Source: Ramlibacter aurantiacus (GTDB taxonomy: Bacteria; Pseudomonadota; Gammaproteobacteria; Burkholderiales; Burkholderiaceae_C). From it: a DNA stretch of 64,000 bases. The stretch covers positions 1-64,000 of the forward strand of contig NZ_JAEQNA010000003.1 in the NCBI RefSeq assembly GCF_016722895.1, in the 5' to 3' direction. Of the stretch, positions 41,419 to 50,711 are shown one piece after another. The notes under the pieces were generated by a model. It ran no database searches. It had not been told where the DNA came from and saw only the letters and a list, made by a program, of their open reading frames with translations. Each line of letters starts with the position of its first letter. Position 1 is the stretch's first letter. The position numbers and the translations under genes are program-made.

Positions 41419-42012
41419 TCAGCCCGAGAACCCGAAGTACCAGACGGCGACCGGCAGCGCGGCCAGCACCACGAAGGACAACACCACCAGCGCCCCGTCC
41501 CTCATCAGCAGGCCGGCCGCGAAGAGCGCGATGACCGCCGAGGCGATGGAGCCCGAGGTGGGGACCACCTCCATGAAGGGCATGAACAAGGTGAGCGCGA
41601 GGATGAGGACCAGGGGCAGGTACAGCCAGGGGCGGTGCAGCAGGAAAGTGAGCCGCTCCTTCAGGAAGCGCTCCACGAACTGGACGGGCTTGCGCAGCCA
41701 GGAGATGCCCTTGCACAGCTTCTTGGTCGACATGTGCCGCCGGGTGATGAACTGCGGCAGCCAGACGCACTTGCGGCCCAGGATCATCTGAACCACCAGG
41801 ATGAACACGATCACGGCCACGGTGGCGGTGATGCCCGGGATGGCGCTGGCCGGCGAGGTGGAGATGAGGGAGAAGATGAGCATCAGCGCGGCGAAGGACT
41901 TGTGCCCGAGCTTCTGGACCACTTCCTCCACGGTGACGCTGTCGCCGTGCGCGGCACTCTCCAGGTGGTCCAGCACATCGCTCAATGCCTTCGGGTGTTC
42001 TTCTTCAGCCAT
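41419..42012 (-). CDS. ExoD family membrane protein
   Basis: A 197-residue membrane protein with four or five predicted helices (clear ones near residues 40-60, 62-82, 133-153, 160-195) and the ExoD-type N-terminus LSDVLDHLESAAHGDSVTVEEV with GHKSFAALMLIFSLIS. ExoD was described in Sinorhizobium as affecting exopolysaccharide and alkaline tolerance; its molecular role is unknown. Monocistronic, convergent with the isomerase gene, and not related to catabolism. Confidence 0.92.
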   Translation of the reverse strand: MAEEEHPKALSDVLDHLESAAHGDSVTVEEVVQKLGHKSFAALMLIFSLISTSPASAIPGITATVAVIVFILVVQMILGRKCVWLPQFITRRHMSTKKLCKGISWLRKPVQFVERFLKERLTFLLHRPWLYLPLVLILALTLFMPFMEVVPTSGSIASAVIALFAAGLLMRDGALVVLSFVVLAALPVAVWYFGFSG

Positions 42013-42078
42013 GGCTCGTCGGTCGCGCAGCGTTCTTCGGATGGTCCATTCTGCGCAAAGTTCGCTCGCGCATGGGGC

Positions 42079-42981
42079 TCAGCCGACGTCCTGCCGAGCG
42101 TGGGCGCGGACCACCCGGCGCGCCACGTCGACGAAATGCTTCAGCACTGGCGAGTGGTTGCCCTTGCTCCACGCGATGCCGATCTCGGCGCGTGCGTAGC
42201 GCTCCCTGATGGGCCGGTAGACGACGCGGCTCACCGGCAACTGGCTCACGATGGCCGGGACGATGGCCAGGCCGACGCCGGCGCCGACCATGCCGACCAC
42301 CGACTCCATGGGCTCGGCCTCCTGCACCACGCGGGGCACGAAGCCGGCGCGGCTGCAGATGCGCATGGTCAGGCGGCCGAAGCCGTGGCCGCGGGTCCAG
42401 GGCACCATGACGAAGTCGCAGTCGGCCAGCTGGGACAGCGACAGCGAGCGGTGGGCAGCCAGCGCGTGGCCCTCGGGCAGCGCCACCCACAACGGCTCGC
42501 AGCGGAAGCGTTCCGCCGCCAGGTCCGCGTGTTCGAGCGGCAAGACGACCATGCCCACGTCGATCCGGTCTTCGAGCAGCGCCGCACGCTGGTGGGCCAG
42601 CTGGAGGGGGTGGAGCACCAATTCGACGGAAGGGCTCCTGGCGCGGAATTCGGCCATCACCTGCGGCCACCAGTAGGCGCTCAGGCCGCCGAAGCCCAGG
42701 GCCAGCCGGCCCACGTGACCGGCTGCCGCGCGCCGTGCAGCGGTGAGGGCGGCCTGCGCGCTGGCCAGCGTGGCGCGGGCCTGGTCATAGAACGCCCGTC
42801 CCGCCTCGGTCAGCGCGACCGATTGCTTGGTGCGGTGGAACAAGGCGGCGCCGATTTCTTCCTCCAGCCGCGCGATCTGCCGACTGACCGGCGGCTGTGA
42901 CATGTGCAGCCGCTCGGCCGCGCGGGTGAAGCTCAAGGCGTCGGCCACCTCGACGAAGTAACGCATCTGCCGCAGTTCCAT
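42079..42981 (-). CDS. LysR family transcriptional regulator
   Basis: A 300-residue LTTR of the BenM/CatM-like group: MELRQMRYFVEVADALSFTR, then AERLHMSQPPVSRQIARLE and the effector domain from about residue 90. It is divergent from a Bug gene with 141 bp between them, the standard LysR/Bug arrangement, so it most likely controls that gene in response to the ligand. No obvious strong palindrome stands out in the space. Confidence 0.94.
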   Translation of the reverse strand: MELRQMRYFVEVADALSFTRAAERLHMSQPPVSRQIARLEEEIGAALFHRTKQSVALTEAGRAFYDQARATLASAQAALTAARRAAAGHVGRLALGFGGLSAYWWPQVMAEFRARSPSVELVLHPLQLAHQRAALLEDRIDVGMVVLPLEHADLAAERFRCEPLWVALPEGHALAAHRSLSLSQLADCDFVMVPWTRGHGFGRLTMRICSRAGFVPRVVQEAEPMESVVGMVGAGVGLAIVPAIVSQLPVSRVVYRPIRERYARAEIGIAWSKGNHSPVLKHFVDVARRVVRAHARQDVG

Positions 42982-43122
42982 CGTGATGCTCGAAAGGTAT
43001 TTCCGGGGTGCTGATTCTGTATTGGACGCTATGGCGGCCCGCTCTTAGCATCGCCGCTGTGCCCGGGTCGGCAGATCCGGTCGGTCCACATCCACAGGGG
43101 GAGCACCCCCAGGAGTTCGACG

Positions 43123-44112
43123 ATGAAACGCACCCTTGCCTCCGTGCTCGCCACCGGCCTGGTGGTCCTGGGCTGGATGGCCGCCGCGCCCGCGGCGCTG
43201 GCCCAGGCCTATCCGGACAAGCCGGTCCGCATGGTGATGCCCTTCGGCCCGGGCGGACCCACCGACGCGGTGGCGCGCCTGATCGCGCAGCGCCTGGGCG
43301 AGCGGCTGGGGCAGCCGTTCGTGGTGGACAACCGCGCAGGCGCCAACGGGCTGATCGGCACCGAAGCGGTGGCCCGCGCGCCGGCCGATGGCTACACGCT
43401 GCTGGTGGCGCCCACGGCGCATGCGATCAATCCCAGCATGTACAAGAAGCTGCCGTACGACACGCTGCGCGACTTCGCCTCGGTGGCCTTCATCGGCAAC
43501 TCGCCCGGGCTGGTGATGGTGGTCAACAACGACGTGCCGGCCAAGTCGGTCAAGGAGCTGGTGGCCCTCGCGCGGCAACCCGGCTCGAAGGTGGCCTTCG
43601 GCTCGGCGGGCAACGGCAACCTGCTGCACCTGGCCGGCGAGTACTTCAACATGAAGACCGGCACCGCCATGCTGCACGTGCCCTACAAGAGCGGCGGCCA
43701 GGTGGTGCAGGGCCTGTTCACGGGCGAGATCCAGGTCGCGTTCCTCGGCCCGCCGCAGGCGGCCGAGCTCGTCAAGGCCGGCAAGCTGCGCGCGCTGGGC
43801 GTCACCAGCCGCGAGCGCATCGCGCAGTTTCCCGACCTGCCGACGATCGCCGAAACCGGCTACCCCGGCTTCGAACTCGACGGCGGCATCCAGGCGGCGG
43901 TCTACGCCCCGGCGGGCACGCCTGCCGAGGTGATCCAGAAACTGAGCCGCGAGATCGACGAGGTGCTCAAGGAGCCGGCGATGCGCGCGCGCTTCGATGC
44001 CTTCGCCCTCACGCCGGGCGGCGGCGGCCCCGCGGTGCTGGACCGCCAGGTCAGGACGCGGATCGACCTGTACGGGCAGATCCTTCGCGCGGCAAAGGTC
44101 GAGCCCGAATGA
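43123..44112 (+). CDS. Bug-family periplasmic solute receptor
   Basis: A 329-residue exported receptor. The signal peptide runs to about residue 27 (VVLGWMAAAPAALAQA), then YPDKPVRMVMPFGPGGPTDA, DNRAGANGLIGTEAVA and HVPYKSGGQVVQGLFTGE. Divergent LysR upstream; downstream 36 bp away lies a broken M20 amidohydrolase, so the receptor has lost its enzymatic partner. Confidence 0.93.
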   Translation: MKRTLASVLATGLVVLGWMAAAPAALAQAYPDKPVRMVMPFGPGGPTDAVARLIAQRLGERLGQPFVVDNRAGANGLIGTEAVARAPADGYTLLVAPTAHAINPSMYKKLPYDTLRDFASVAFIGNSPGLVMVVNNDVPAKSVKELVALARQPGSKVAFGSAGNGNLLHLAGEYFNMKTGTAMLHVPYKSGGQVVQGLFTGEIQVAFLGPPQAAELVKAGKLRALGVTSRERIAQFPDLPTIAETGYPGFELDGGIQAAVYAPAGTPAEVIQKLSREIDEVLKEPAMRARFDAFALTPGGGGPAVLDRQVRTRIDLYGQILRAAKVEPE

Positions 44113-44148
44113 CGATGGAATGGGTGGACCGAAAGTGATGAGCAACGG

Positions 44149-45088
44149 ATGACTGCTTCCGAGAGTCCTGAGAAGAAGTTCCTGCAGGACTTCATCGAAC
44201 GCAACCGCGACGCCATCGCCGGCGTCGGCGACTCGGTCTTTCATTTCGGCGAGCTGGGCATGCAGGAGCACCGAACCTGCGAGCTGCTGTGCAGCCTGCT
44301 GGAGGAGCACGGCTTCGCATCGGTGTCCGCCGACTTCACCTTCCACGGCGAATCGGCGCATGCGGCCATGTGGCCCTGGCGCGGGCGCGACGCGCTCGAT
44401 GCGGTGGTGCTGATGGACATGGGCATCGCCCAGTGGCGCGAGCACATGCGCACCACCATCACCGCGCACCGGGTCATCACCCATGGCGGCGACCAGCCCA
44501 ACGTGATCCCGGCCCGGGCCTCGGTGTGGTGGTACTTCCGCGACTCCACGGCCGAGGGGGCGCGTGGCCTGTTCGAGCAGGCGAAGAAGATCGCCCAGGG
44601 CGCGGCGCTGATGACCAACACCACCGTGGAAGTCGGCGTGCGCAGCGCGGTGTGGCCGGTGCTGGGCAACGCCGTGATGGCCGAGGTCGTGCAGCGCAAC
44701 ATCGAGGCCATCGGCATGCCCGGGTGGACCGCCAGGGAGCAGGATTTCGCGCGCAGCCTGCAGCGCCAGGCGAAGGTGGCCGAAGACGGCCTGCGCGCCG
44801 CCGTCGCGCCGCTGCTCGGCCCGTCGAAGCAGATCCCGGCGTCCAACGACGCCGGCGACGTGTCCTGGAAGGTGCCGATGACCCGCGTGTGGTTTCCCTC
44901 GAATGTGCCGAACATCCCCTTCCACCACTGGACCGGCGGCGCGGCCTTGGCGACCTCGATCGCCCTACCAGTCGCTGCTGCCCGCCGACCAGCGGGCCCC
45001 GGTCGAGCTCAATGCCAGGACCATGGAGACCTACCGCCCGCTGATGGAGCCGCTCTGCCTGAAGCAGCGGCCGCGCTTCACCGCCTGA
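44149..45088 (+). pseudogene. Degenerate M20 amidohydrolase (AbgB-like), internally deleted and frameshifted
   Basis: The N-terminus (FIERNRDAIAGVGDSVFHFG, ELGMQEHRTCELLCSLLEEHG) joins directly to SADFTFHGESAHAAMWPWRG, a segment that in AbgB-type aminobenzoyl-glutamate hydrolases comes about 130 residues later. The missing part contains the metal-binding residues. After HHWTGGAALATSIA the frame changes and part of the sequence is absent; the family C-terminus continues in another frame as YQSLLPADQRAPVELNAR and METYRPLMEPL to 45088. So two deletions have occurred and the enzyme cannot be functional, though a 324-residue frame remains open to 45123. Confidence 0.85.
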
Positions 45089-45114
45089 TCCGCCCCGCCT
45101 CCTTGTTTACACGG

Positions 45115-45132
45115 ATCGACTGATCAATCGAT
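45115..45132. promoter_or_regulatory. 18-bp near-perfect palindrome upstream of the esterase-BVMO operon
   Basis: ATCGACTGATCAATCGAT has one mismatched pair out of nine. A second short palindrome GTTGA-GA-TCAAC (45137-45148) follows. Both are in the 120-bp region before the esterase gene, a place for a repressor operator, but no regulator gene is adjacent, so the binding protein is unknown. Confidence 0.5.
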
Positions 45133-45209
45133 ATGGGTTGAGATCAACGGCTGCCTACACTGCGCCCACTCGGCTGCTGCGCATCCGGCGTGCAGCTGAG
45201 CTTGCGGGA

Positions 45210-46199
45210 ATGGAGAGCATGTCCTTGTCGTCCGATGCGTCTTGCGCCGAACTGCACCCGGTCGTGCAGCGCCTGCTGCAGGCCCAGCAGGCCGCGGGCC
45301 GGGCCGCGCTGTCGAGCCTGCCGGTGCCGCAGGCGCGGCAGCTGTACGACGCCGCCGCGGCGGCATTCGGCCCCGGGCCGTCGGTGCATGCCACGTCGGA
45401 GCGCACGATGACCGTGCGTTCGGGCGAGCGGATCGCGCTGCGGGTGATCCAGGCCACGCCGCAGCCGGCGCAGGTCGTGGTCTACCTGCATGGCGGCGGC
45501 TGGGTGCTGGGCGACCTGGACGGCTTCGACGCCCTGGCCCGCGCCCTGGCGGTGCGCTCCAACAGCGTCGTCGTGCTGGTCGATTACCGCCTCGCGCCCG
45601 AGCATCCGTTTCCGGTGCCCGTGCATGACGCCGAAGACGCCGTGTGGCACGTGGCCCGCGAGATCGCCCCTGCCTTCGGCGCCGACCTGCCCCTGGTGCT
45701 GGCGGGTGACAGTGCGGGCGCCAACCTGGCCGCGGTCGTGTGCCTCGGCCTGCGCGGCCGCTTGCCCATCGCAGGCCAGGTGCTGTTCAACCCGGTGACC
45801 GACGTCGACACCGAGACCCCGAGCTACCGCGAGTTCGCGCAGGGCTACACGCTCACGAAGCCGGACATGCGGTGGTTCTTCGACCTCTACGCGCCGGGCC
45901 AGTGGCAGCAGGGTGATCCGCGCATCGCGCCGCTGCGCACGCCCGATCTTCGTGGCGCGCCGCCGGCGTGGATCGGCACCGCGCAGTTCGACGTGCTGCG
46001 CGACGAGGGCGAGCGCTACGCGCAGCGCCTGCGCGACGCCGGCGTGCCGGTCGAGCTGCGCCGCTTCGACGGCCTGGTGCACGGCTACGCGCGCTGGTTC
46101 GCCCTCGTCGATGCGGCCGACCGCGCCGTGGATGACGCGGCGCGGGCGATCGCCGCTGCCTCGGCGACCCGAGACGCATCAACAGCCACCTCGCCATGA
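45210..46199 (+). CDS. Alpha/beta hydrolase, hormone-sensitive-lipase family esterase
   Basis: A 329-residue esterase of family IV. The oxyanion hole is VVYLHGGGWVLGDL, the nucleophile is in LAGDSAGANLA, the acid is Asp in TAQFDVLRDEGE and the base is His in GLVHGYARW. It hydrolyses short esters or lactones. The stop overlaps the start of the Baeyer-Villiger monooxygenase (ATGA), as in ketone pathways where the BVMO makes an ester and the esterase splits it. A GGGAA-like site precedes ATG 45210; ATG 45219 is an alternative. Confidence 0.92.
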   Translation: MESMSLSSDASCAELHPVVQRLLQAQQAAGRAALSSLPVPQARQLYDAAAAAFGPGPSVHATSERTMTVRSGERIALRVIQATPQPAQVVVYLHGGGWVLGDLDGFDALARALAVRSNSVVVLVDYRLAPEHPFPVPVHDAEDAVWHVAREIAPAFGADLPLVLAGDSAGANLAAVVCLGLRGRLPIAGQVLFNPVTDVDTETPSYREFAQGYTLTKPDMRWFFDLYAPGQWQQGDPRIAPLRTPDLRGAPPAWIGTAQFDVLRDEGERYAQRLRDAGVPVELRRFDGLVHGYARWFALVDAADRAVDDAARAIAAASATRDASTATSP

Positions 46200-47821
46200 G
46201 CCCAGATCGCCCATTCCCCACCGAGACCCGCACGGTCGATGCCGTCGTGGTCGGCGCCGGCTTCGCCGGCCTGTACGCCATCCACCGCCTGCGGGGCCTG
46301 GGCCTGCGCGTGCTGTGCATCGAGGCCGCGCCCGACGTGGGCGGCACCTGGTACTGGAACAAGTACCCCGGCGCGCGCTGCGACGTGCCCAGCCTCGAAT
46401 ACTCGTACTCGTTCTCAGAGGAACTGCAGCAGGAATGGACCTGGTCGGAGCGCTTCGCCAGCCAGCCCGAGATCCTGCGCTACATCCGCCACGTGGCCGA
46501 GCGCTTCGACCTTCGCCGCGACATCGTCTTCGGCACCCGCGTCACCTCGGCCCGCTTCGACGAAGCCCGCAAGGGCTGGACCCTGGCCACCGACACCGGG
46601 CTGGCGGTGCAGGCGCGCTTCTTCGTGGCGGCCTCGGGCTGCCTGTCGGCGGCGCGTACACCGGATGTCCCGGGCATCGCCAACTTCAAGGGGCCGCTCT
46701 ATCACAGCGGCCAGTGGCCGGAACAGGCGGTGGACTTGCAGGGCCTTCGCGTGGGTGTGATCGGCACGGGTTCGTCGGGCATCCAGATCATTCCCGAGGT
46801 GGCCCGCGTCGCCAGGCAGGTGGTCGTGTTCCAGCGCACGCCGAATTTCTCGGTGCCGGCGCGCAACCGGCCGCTCATGCAGGAGGAGCAGGCGGCGTTC
46901 AAGCGCGATTACGCGCAGCACCGCGCCCGGGCCCGTGAATCCAACGACGGCATGCTGGGCCTGGGCATTCCCACGCAGCCCACCTTCTCGGTGGACGAGG
47001 CGCAGCGCCTGCGCACCTACGACGCGCGCTGGGAGCATGGCGGCGCGGCCGCCGTGCTCACGCCCTACACCGACCTGCTCACCGACCGCGCCGCCAACGA
47101 GACCCTGGGCGAGTTCGTGCGCGGCAAGATCCGCGCGACCGTGCGCGACGCCGAGGTGGCCGACAAGCTCACGCCGCGCGACCACTACATCGGCACCAAG
47201 CGGCTGTGCCAGGACACCGGGTACTACGACACCTACAACCAGCCGCACGTGAAGCTGGTGGACATCCGCCGCTCGCCCATCGAGCAGGTGACGGCAAGCG
47301 GCATCACCACCCGCGAGGGCCACCACGAACTCGACGTGCTGGTCTTCGCCACCGGCTACGACGCGGTCACCGGGCCGCTGCTGGCGATGGACGCCCGGGG
47401 CCGGGGCGGGTTGCGGCTGGCCGACAAGTGGGCCGAGGGCCCCAAGGCCTACCTGGGCCTGGTGACGGCGGGCTTCCCCAACCTGTTCATCGTCACCGGC
47501 CCGGGCAGCCCCTCGGTCAAGGGCAACATGGTCCACTCCATCGAGCAGCACGTGAACTTCATCGCCGATTGCGTGGCGCACATGCAGGCGCAGGACCTGA
47601 GCCTGCTCGACGCCGACCCCCAGGCCGAGGACCGCTGGTGCGAGCACGTGCGCGAGGTCGCCGACCGCACGCTCTTTCCGCTGGCCGACTCCTGGTACGT
47701 GGGCGCGAACATCCCGGGCAAGCCACGGGTGTTCCTGCCGTACGTCGGGGGTATTCCGGCTTATCGCAAGACCTGTGAGCGCGTCGTGGCCAACGGCTAC
47801 GAGGGATTCCGGCTTCAGTAA
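46196..47821 (+). CDS. Baeyer-Villiger-type flavin monooxygenase
   Basis: A 541-residue class B flavoprotein monooxygenase. The FAD motif is VVGAGFAGLYAIHRL, the NADPH motif VIGTGSSGIQIIPEV, and between them the BVMO fingerprint FKGPLYHSGQWP (F-x-G-x3-H-x3-W-P) at about residue 164 is complete. LVFATGYDAVTG is the C-terminal FAD block. BVMOs insert oxygen next to a ketone to give an ester or lactone. Coupled to the esterase upstream and followed by a TRAP transporter, SDRs and a ThDP enzyme; a ketone or acyloin substrate is inferred. Confidence 0.94.
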   Translation: MSPDRPFPTETRTVDAVVVGAGFAGLYAIHRLRGLGLRVLCIEAAPDVGGTWYWNKYPGARCDVPSLEYSYSFSEELQQEWTWSERFASQPEILRYIRHVAERFDLRRDIVFGTRVTSARFDEARKGWTLATDTGLAVQARFFVAASGCLSAARTPDVPGIANFKGPLYHSGQWPEQAVDLQGLRVGVIGTGSSGIQIIPEVARVARQVVVFQRTPNFSVPARNRPLMQEEQAAFKRDYAQHRARARESNDGMLGLGIPTQPTFSVDEAQRLRTYDARWEHGGAAAVLTPYTDLLTDRAANETLGEFVRGKIRATVRDAEVADKLTPRDHYIGTKRLCQDTGYYDTYNQPHVKLVDIRRSPIEQVTASGITTREGHHELDVLVFATGYDAVTGPLLAMDARGRGGLRLADKWAEGPKAYLGLVTAGFPNLFIVTGPGSPSVKGNMVHSIEQHVNFIADCVAHMQAQDLSLLDADPQAEDRWCEHVREVADRTLFPLADSWYVGANIPGKPRVFLPYVGGIPAYRKTCERVVANGYEGFRLQ

Positions 47822-47849
47822 CCCCCACCATTCCAAAGGAGACAACGCC

Positions 47850-48845
47850 ATGAAAAGCCTCACCCGAGCCCGCCGCCTGGCCATCGCCGCCACCCTGAGC
47901 CTGTGCGCGGGCCTTGCGATGGCGCAGACCAAGATCGACATGACCATCTTCCACGCCGAGGGCGCGCCCTGGACGCCCACGGAGAAGTGGTGGGCACAGG
48001 AGGTTGAAAAGGCCACCGAGGGCCGGGTGAAGGTGCAGCTGCACTTCGGGGGCTCGCTGGTGCCGCTCAACGAGACCTTGCGCGCGGTGCGCAACGGCGC
48101 CGTGCCGGCCGGCCTGCTCAGCTCGGCGGCCGCGGCGGGCCAGCTGCGCTACCTGGGCTACACCGAGGCCCTCACCGGCGTGCCCACCGACACCGGCAAG
48201 CTGGTGGCCAGCCTGAACGAGCTGCGCCCGGTGCTGGAGAAGAACATGGCCGAGCAGGGGCTGGTGTACCTGTGGTCGCAGCCGGCCGGCGAGCTCATCT
48301 CGCTGTGCCGCAACAAGTTCCTGAAGTCGCCGGCCGACTGGAAGGGCACCAAGGTCCGCACCGCCGGCCGCTGGCAGAGCGAACAGATCAAGGCGGTGGG
48401 CGCCAGCCCGCAGGCGCTCGATCCGTCCGAGATCTACCTGGCCCTGCAGAACGGCACCGTCGATTGCACGCTGAGCGTGGGCATCCTCGCGCCCTCGCTG
48501 AAGCTGGAGCAGGTCGCGCCCAAGGTCACCTTCCTGCGCCAGTCCAACAACCTGTCGCTGTTCGTGATGAACAAGGACGCCTGGGCCAAGATCTCGCCCA
48601 AGGACCAGGAGGCCATCAAGCGCGTGTCCATGGAGGCCGACAAGCGCGCCGCGCAAGCCGTGGCCGACGCCCAGGCCGCCGGCGAGGCCTTCTTCAAGAA
48701 GGCCCAGGCCGACAACACCTACAAGTTGAGCGACGCCGAGGCCGAGCAGCTGCGCAAGGACTTCGCCGCCGCGCTGAAGCCGCTGGACGGCGAGTCGGGC
48801 GAGGTCGGCAAGCAGGTCAAGGCGGTGCTGGACAAGCACCGCTGA
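47850..48845 (+). CDS. TRAP transporter substrate-binding protein (DctP type)
   Basis: A 331-residue periplasmic binding protein with signal peptide LAIAATLSLCAGLAMAQ (to about residue 25), followed by TKIDMTIFHAEGAPWTPTEK. WKGTKVRTAGRWQSEQI holds the conserved carboxylate-binding Arg. It resembles TAXI/DctP proteins for larger or aromatic acids rather than C4-dicarboxylates. AAAGGAG precedes the ATG, 28 bp after the BVMO. With the next two genes it forms a full TRAP system. Confidence 0.92.
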   Translation: MKSLTRARRLAIAATLSLCAGLAMAQTKIDMTIFHAEGAPWTPTEKWWAQEVEKATEGRVKVQLHFGGSLVPLNETLRAVRNGAVPAGLLSSAAAAGQLRYLGYTEALTGVPTDTGKLVASLNELRPVLEKNMAEQGLVYLWSQPAGELISLCRNKFLKSPADWKGTKVRTAGRWQSEQIKAVGASPQALDPSEIYLALQNGTVDCTLSVGILAPSLKLEQVAPKVTFLRQSNNLSLFVMNKDAWAKISPKDQEAIKRVSMEADKRAAQAVADAQAAGEAFFKKAQADNTYKLSDAEAEQLRKDFAAALKPLDGESGEVGKQVKAVLDKHR

Positions 48846-48863
48846 TCGGCCGGCCCCGCGCGC

Positions 48864-49397
48864 ATGCGTCGCTTCCACGCCTTCGTCGAGGCGGTCAACG
48901 GCTGGTTCCTCACCTTCAGCGGCGTCGCGGTGCTGCTGGTGCTCGTGGGCATCCTGTGGGAGATCGTCTCGCGCAACGTGTTCGGCCTGCCCACCTCGTG
49001 GGCGCTGGACGCCAGCCGCTTCGCGCTGGTCTTCATCTTCTTCCTGGCGCTGGCGCCCGCGCTGCAAAGCGGCTCGCACGTGGCGGTGGACATCCTCTAC
49101 GAGTACCTGCCCGCCGGACCCAAGCGGGCGATGCAGATCGTGGCGCTGCTGCTGGTGGTCGGCTTCGCGCTGCTGCTGCTGTGGTACGTGTGGCAGGAGA
49201 CGTACGAGGCCTTCCTCTATGACGGCTCGTTCACCGCCACCATTCCGGTGAAGATGAAGACCATCTACTGGGTCGGGCCGCTGGGCGTGGTGCAGTTCCT
49301 GCTCACGGCCGTTTCGCTGCTGCTGCGCAGCCTGCAGGCGGACCCGCTCGCCCGGCGGCAGGCGGTGCCCGAGCGGCCGGCGCGGGGGACGACCTGA
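48864..49397 (+). CDS. TRAP transporter small permease (DctQ type)
   Basis: A 177-residue protein with four hydrophobic helices (about 12-34, 50-70, 88-110, 133-155) and the family part SRNVFGLPTSWALDASRFAL. The LTAVSLLLRSLQADPLARR tail is cytoplasmic. Its stop overlaps the ATG of the large permease (TGATG). Second DctQ of the window, with little sequence resemblance to the first at 24192. Confidence 0.92.
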   Translation: MRRFHAFVEAVNGWFLTFSGVAVLLVLVGILWEIVSRNVFGLPTSWALDASRFALVFIFFLALAPALQSGSHVAVDILYEYLPAGPKRAMQIVALLLVVGFALLLLWYVWQETYEAFLYDGSFTATIPVKMKTIYWVGPLGVVQFLLTAVSLLLRSLQADPLARRQAVPERPARGTT

Positions 49398-50701
49398 TGG
49401 AGCCCTTGTCCTTCCTGCCCTTCTTCGCGCTGCTGCTGGTCCTGCTGGCCACCGGCACGCCCGTGGCGGTGGCCACCGGCCTGGCGGCTTCGCTGGGCGC
49501 CTTGGTCTTCATCGGCCAGGGCGCGCTCACCCAGCTGGGCGTGCTGCTGTTCGCGCAGGCCTCCAATTTCGTGCTGCTCATGGTGCCGCTGTTCATCCTG
49601 ATGGGCGAGGCGCTGGGCGCCACGCGGATCGGGCGCGACCTGTTCACCGCGGCGCAGATCTGGCTGGGCCGCGTGCCGGGCGCGCTGCCGATCGGCACCA
49701 TCTTCTCCTGCGCGGGCTTCGCCGCGGTGTGCGGTTCCAGCCCGGTGACCGCGGCCACCATCGGTTCGGTGGCGGTGCCGGAGATGATGCGCAAGGGCTA
49801 CGCGCCACGCCTGGCTTTCGGCGTGACGGCGGCCGGCGGCACGCTGGGCATCCTGATCCCGCCCTCGGTGTCGCTGATCCTGTACGGCATCATCACCGAG
49901 ACCTCCATCGGCGCGCTGTTCATGGCGGGCATCGGGCCCGGGCTGATGCTGGTCACGCTGCTGTCGCTCACGGTGTTCTACCTGATCTGGCGCAACCCCG
50001 GACTGGCGCCGGCCCGCTCGGCGCCGATCGACACGTCGGAGCGCTGGACTTCCCTGAAGTCCGTCATTCCGGTGTCGCTGCTGGTGGTCGCGGTGCTGGG
50101 CTCGATCTACACCGGCATCGCGACGGCCACCGAAGCCGCGGCGGTGGGCGCGTTCGGCGCGCTGCTGATCGCCTTCCTGCTCGGCTCGCTCAAGCGCGAG
50201 GTGATGCGCCGGATCCTGGACAACACCGCGCGCACCACCGCGATGTTCGTGCTGCTGGTGGCCACCGGGCTGTTCAGCGCCTTCGTGCTGAGCCGCCTGG
50301 GCATTCCGCAGGCGACGGCGCAGGCCATCGTGGGCCTGGACGTGCCGCCCTGGGGCGTGATGATCGCGATCAACGTGCTGCTGGTCGGGCTGGGCATGTT
50401 CCTGGACCCCATGAGCATCCTGGTGATCGTGGTGCCGGTGCTGTTTCCGGCGGTGGTGCAGCTGGGCTACGACCCGGTCTGGTTCGGCATCCTGGTGACC
50501 CTGCAGATCGAGATCGCCGCCATCTCGCCACCGGTGGGCTTCAACCTGTTCGTGCTGCGGACCGTGGTCGCCGACGCCCGCATGGCCGACATCATCCGCG
50601 GCGGCCTGATCTTCGTTGCGCCGCTGCTGGTCGGCATCGCCATCCTGATGATCTGGCCCGATGTCGCGCTCTTCCTGCCGCGCATGATGGACCTGAAGTA
50701 G
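49397..50701 (+). CDS. TRAP transporter large permease (DctM type)
   Basis: A 434-residue protein of about 12 transmembrane helices. Family blocks are MVPLFILMGEALGATRIG, CGSSPVTAATIGSVAVPEM, GTLGILIPPSVSLILYG and QIEIAAISPPVGFNLFVLR. It is the translocating subunit of the TRAP system in the BVMO operon. It is translationally coupled to the DctQ gene. Confidence 0.95.
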   Translation: MEPLSFLPFFALLLVLLATGTPVAVATGLAASLGALVFIGQGALTQLGVLLFAQASNFVLLMVPLFILMGEALGATRIGRDLFTAAQIWLGRVPGALPIGTIFSCAGFAAVCGSSPVTAATIGSVAVPEMMRKGYAPRLAFGVTAAGGTLGILIPPSVSLILYGIITETSIGALFMAGIGPGLMLVTLLSLTVFYLIWRNPGLAPARSAPIDTSERWTSLKSVIPVSLLVVAVLGSIYTGIATATEAAAVGAFGALLIAFLLGSLKREVMRRILDNTARTTAMFVLLVATGLFSAFVLSRLGIPQATAQAIVGLDVPPWGVMIAINVLLVGLGMFLDPMSILVIVVPVLFPAVVQLGYDPVWFGILVTLQIEIAAISPPVGFNLFVLRTVVADARMADIIRGGLIFVAPLLVGIAILMIWPDVALFLPRMMDLK

Positions 50702-50711
50702 GAGTACACCC

